Part shown: positions 63,315-64,000 of the stretch, piece by piece
Layout: each line of letters begins with the position of its first letter
Numbering within the stretch: the stretch's first letter is position 1
NCBI GenBank assembly: GCA_965202735.1
Contig: OZ241844.1
Location: 992,001-1,056,000, forward strand
Source of the DNA: HK1 sp965202735
GTDB lineage: Bacteria > Pseudomonadota > Gammaproteobacteria > HK1
Length of the DNA: 64,000 bases
Direction: 5' to 3'
Position numbers and translations under genes: made by a program
The notes under the pieces: generated by a model
Databases searched by the model: none
What the model saw: only the letters and a program-made list of their open reading frames with translations
Told to the model about the DNA's origin: nothing

Positions 63315-63704
63315 CTACACCCGCCGTTTCTTCGGCGCTCGACACCCGTTGTGCGGTATCGGGGTGACGTCCGAAATACTCGTGATCTTGAACCCCGCAT
63401 TGTTCAGTGCTCGCACTGCCGACTCTCTTCCGGGTCCCGGTCCTTTCACCATCACTTCCAGGTTCTTGAGACCGTACTCCGCCGCGGCTTCACACACCTT
63501 CACCGCGGCAATCTGGGCCGCAAAGGGAGTGCTCTTTCGCGAACCCTTGAATCCACTGGCGCCTGCGGTCGACCATGCGAGCGTATTGCCCTGCCGGTCG
63601 GTGATCGTAATCAGAGTGTTGTTGAACGACGCATGCACGTGCGCGACCCCGTCGCTTACGGTGCGCCGAATCCGCTTTTTCGTACGTACTCTCGCTCTGG
63701 CCAT
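63315..63704 (-). CDS. rpsK: 30S ribosomal protein S11
   Basis: A 129-residue protein of the small-subunit platform. GVAHVHASFNNTLITITDRQGN and the C-terminal DVTPIPHNGCRAPKKRRV are invariant blocks. It lies 20 bases before rpsD. Confidence 0.97.
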   Translation of the reverse strand: MARARVRTKKRIRRTVSDGVAHVHASFNNTLITITDRQGNTLAWSTAGASGFKGSRKSTPFAAQIAAVKVCEAAAEYGLKNLEVMVKGPGPGRESAVRALNNAGFKITSISDVTPIPHNGCRAPKKRRV

Positions 63705-63718
63705 TGTCGTATCCGTTT

Positions 63719-64000
63719 CTATCGCTTGATGGGTCTGCGAGGCCCTTTTCTCGTGCGGGCATTCGTGTGCGTGCGCTGGCCTCGCACAGGCAGTCCCCGG
63801 CGATGACGAATCCCCCGATAGCATCCGAGATCCATCAGCCGCTTGATGTTCATTGACACTTCCCGGCGCAGGTCGCCCTCCGTTACGTTCTTCGCAACCT
63901 CGGCGCGCAACATGTCAAGCTCGGCCTCCGTCAGATTGCGTACGGCTACATCCGGACTGATCTCGGTCGCCTTGCATATCCCGTATGCACGGGTTCGTCC
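63719..64000 (-). CDS. rpsM: 30S ribosomal protein S13 (partial, runs off the window)
   Basis: The C-terminal 93 residues of S13: GRTRAYGICKATEI, the middle NIKRLMDLGCYRGIRHRRGLP and the tail THTNARTRKGPRRPIKR. The N-terminus is beyond the window end. It precedes rpsK by 14 bases, as in the alpha operon. Confidence 0.95.
   Translation of the reverse strand, partial: GRTRAYGICKATEISPDVAVRNLTEAELDMLRAEVAKNVTEGDLRREVSMNIKRLMDLGCYRGIRHRRGLPVRGQRTHTNARTRKGPRRPIKR

Overview
The window is a GC-rich stretch of a gammaproteobacterial chromosome (lineage below class not resolved). The clues are gene orders typical of that class: rlmD-mutL followed by miaA, trmJ divergent from suhB, bamD divergent from rluD-pgeF-clpB, pilD-coaE-zapD, purM-purN-DUF2066-hda, mreBCD-mrdA-rodA-mltB-dacA-lipB, and rpsM-rpsK-rpsD-rpoA-rplQ. 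Many genes start with GTG or TTG and many pairs overlap by four bases (ATGA or GTGA), so translation is probably coupled widely. No tRNA or rRNA gene was seen.

Layout. 1-1318: a sugar ABC importer reduced to an ATPase N-terminus joined to the inside of a solute-binding protein. 1.5-2.2 kb: BrnT/BrnA toxin-antitoxin and a possible IS3 scrap. 2.2-7.8 kb: MFS transporter, dimethylglycine/sarcosine dehydrogenase-like flavoenzyme, ruvX, miaA. 7.8-11.2 kb: an accessory island between mutL and miaA with an integrase remnant, a DUF262-HNH protein overlapping an EcoRI-type adenine methyltransferase, and HigB/HigA. 11.2-17.4 kb: mutL, rlmD, a PolB-like exonuclease, family 4 uracil-DNA glycosylase, pssA, a universal stress protein. 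17.6-26.1 kb: glycine betaine-type ABC importer, a dimethylarginine hydrolase-like enzyme, a ureohydrolase, ilvH and ilvB, all on the minus strand. 26.5-37 kb: proS, wrbA, hda, a DUF2066 protein, purM, purN, trmJ, suhB, a type IV pilin. 37.6-47.7 kb: sucCD, a P-II protein fragment, bamD, rluD-pgeF-clpB, pilD-coaE-zapD. 47.7-57.6 kb: nagZ, lipB and the peptidoglycan elongation cluster. 57.8-61.2 kb: gatCAB. 61.2-64 kb: the end of the ribosomal alpha operon, running off the window inside rpsM.

Two things stand out beyond housekeeping. First, the DUF262-HNH plus EcoRI-type methyltransferase pair is a compact, translationally coupled candidate restriction or defence module. Second, small repeats are unusually dense and sit at gene ends: a 15-bp array at the start of purN whose reading frame is broken by one base, a 78-bp array that copies the tail of trmJ including its stop codon, a 41-42-bp array at the lipB stop, and a short repeat extending GatC. 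The 1.6 kb gap between trmJ and suhB is packed with repeats, including two MITE-like elements and a degenerate CRISPR-like array. Three loci look truncated (the sugar ABC importer, the P-II gene and the integrase), so either small deletions are common in this genome or some joins are assembly artefacts.
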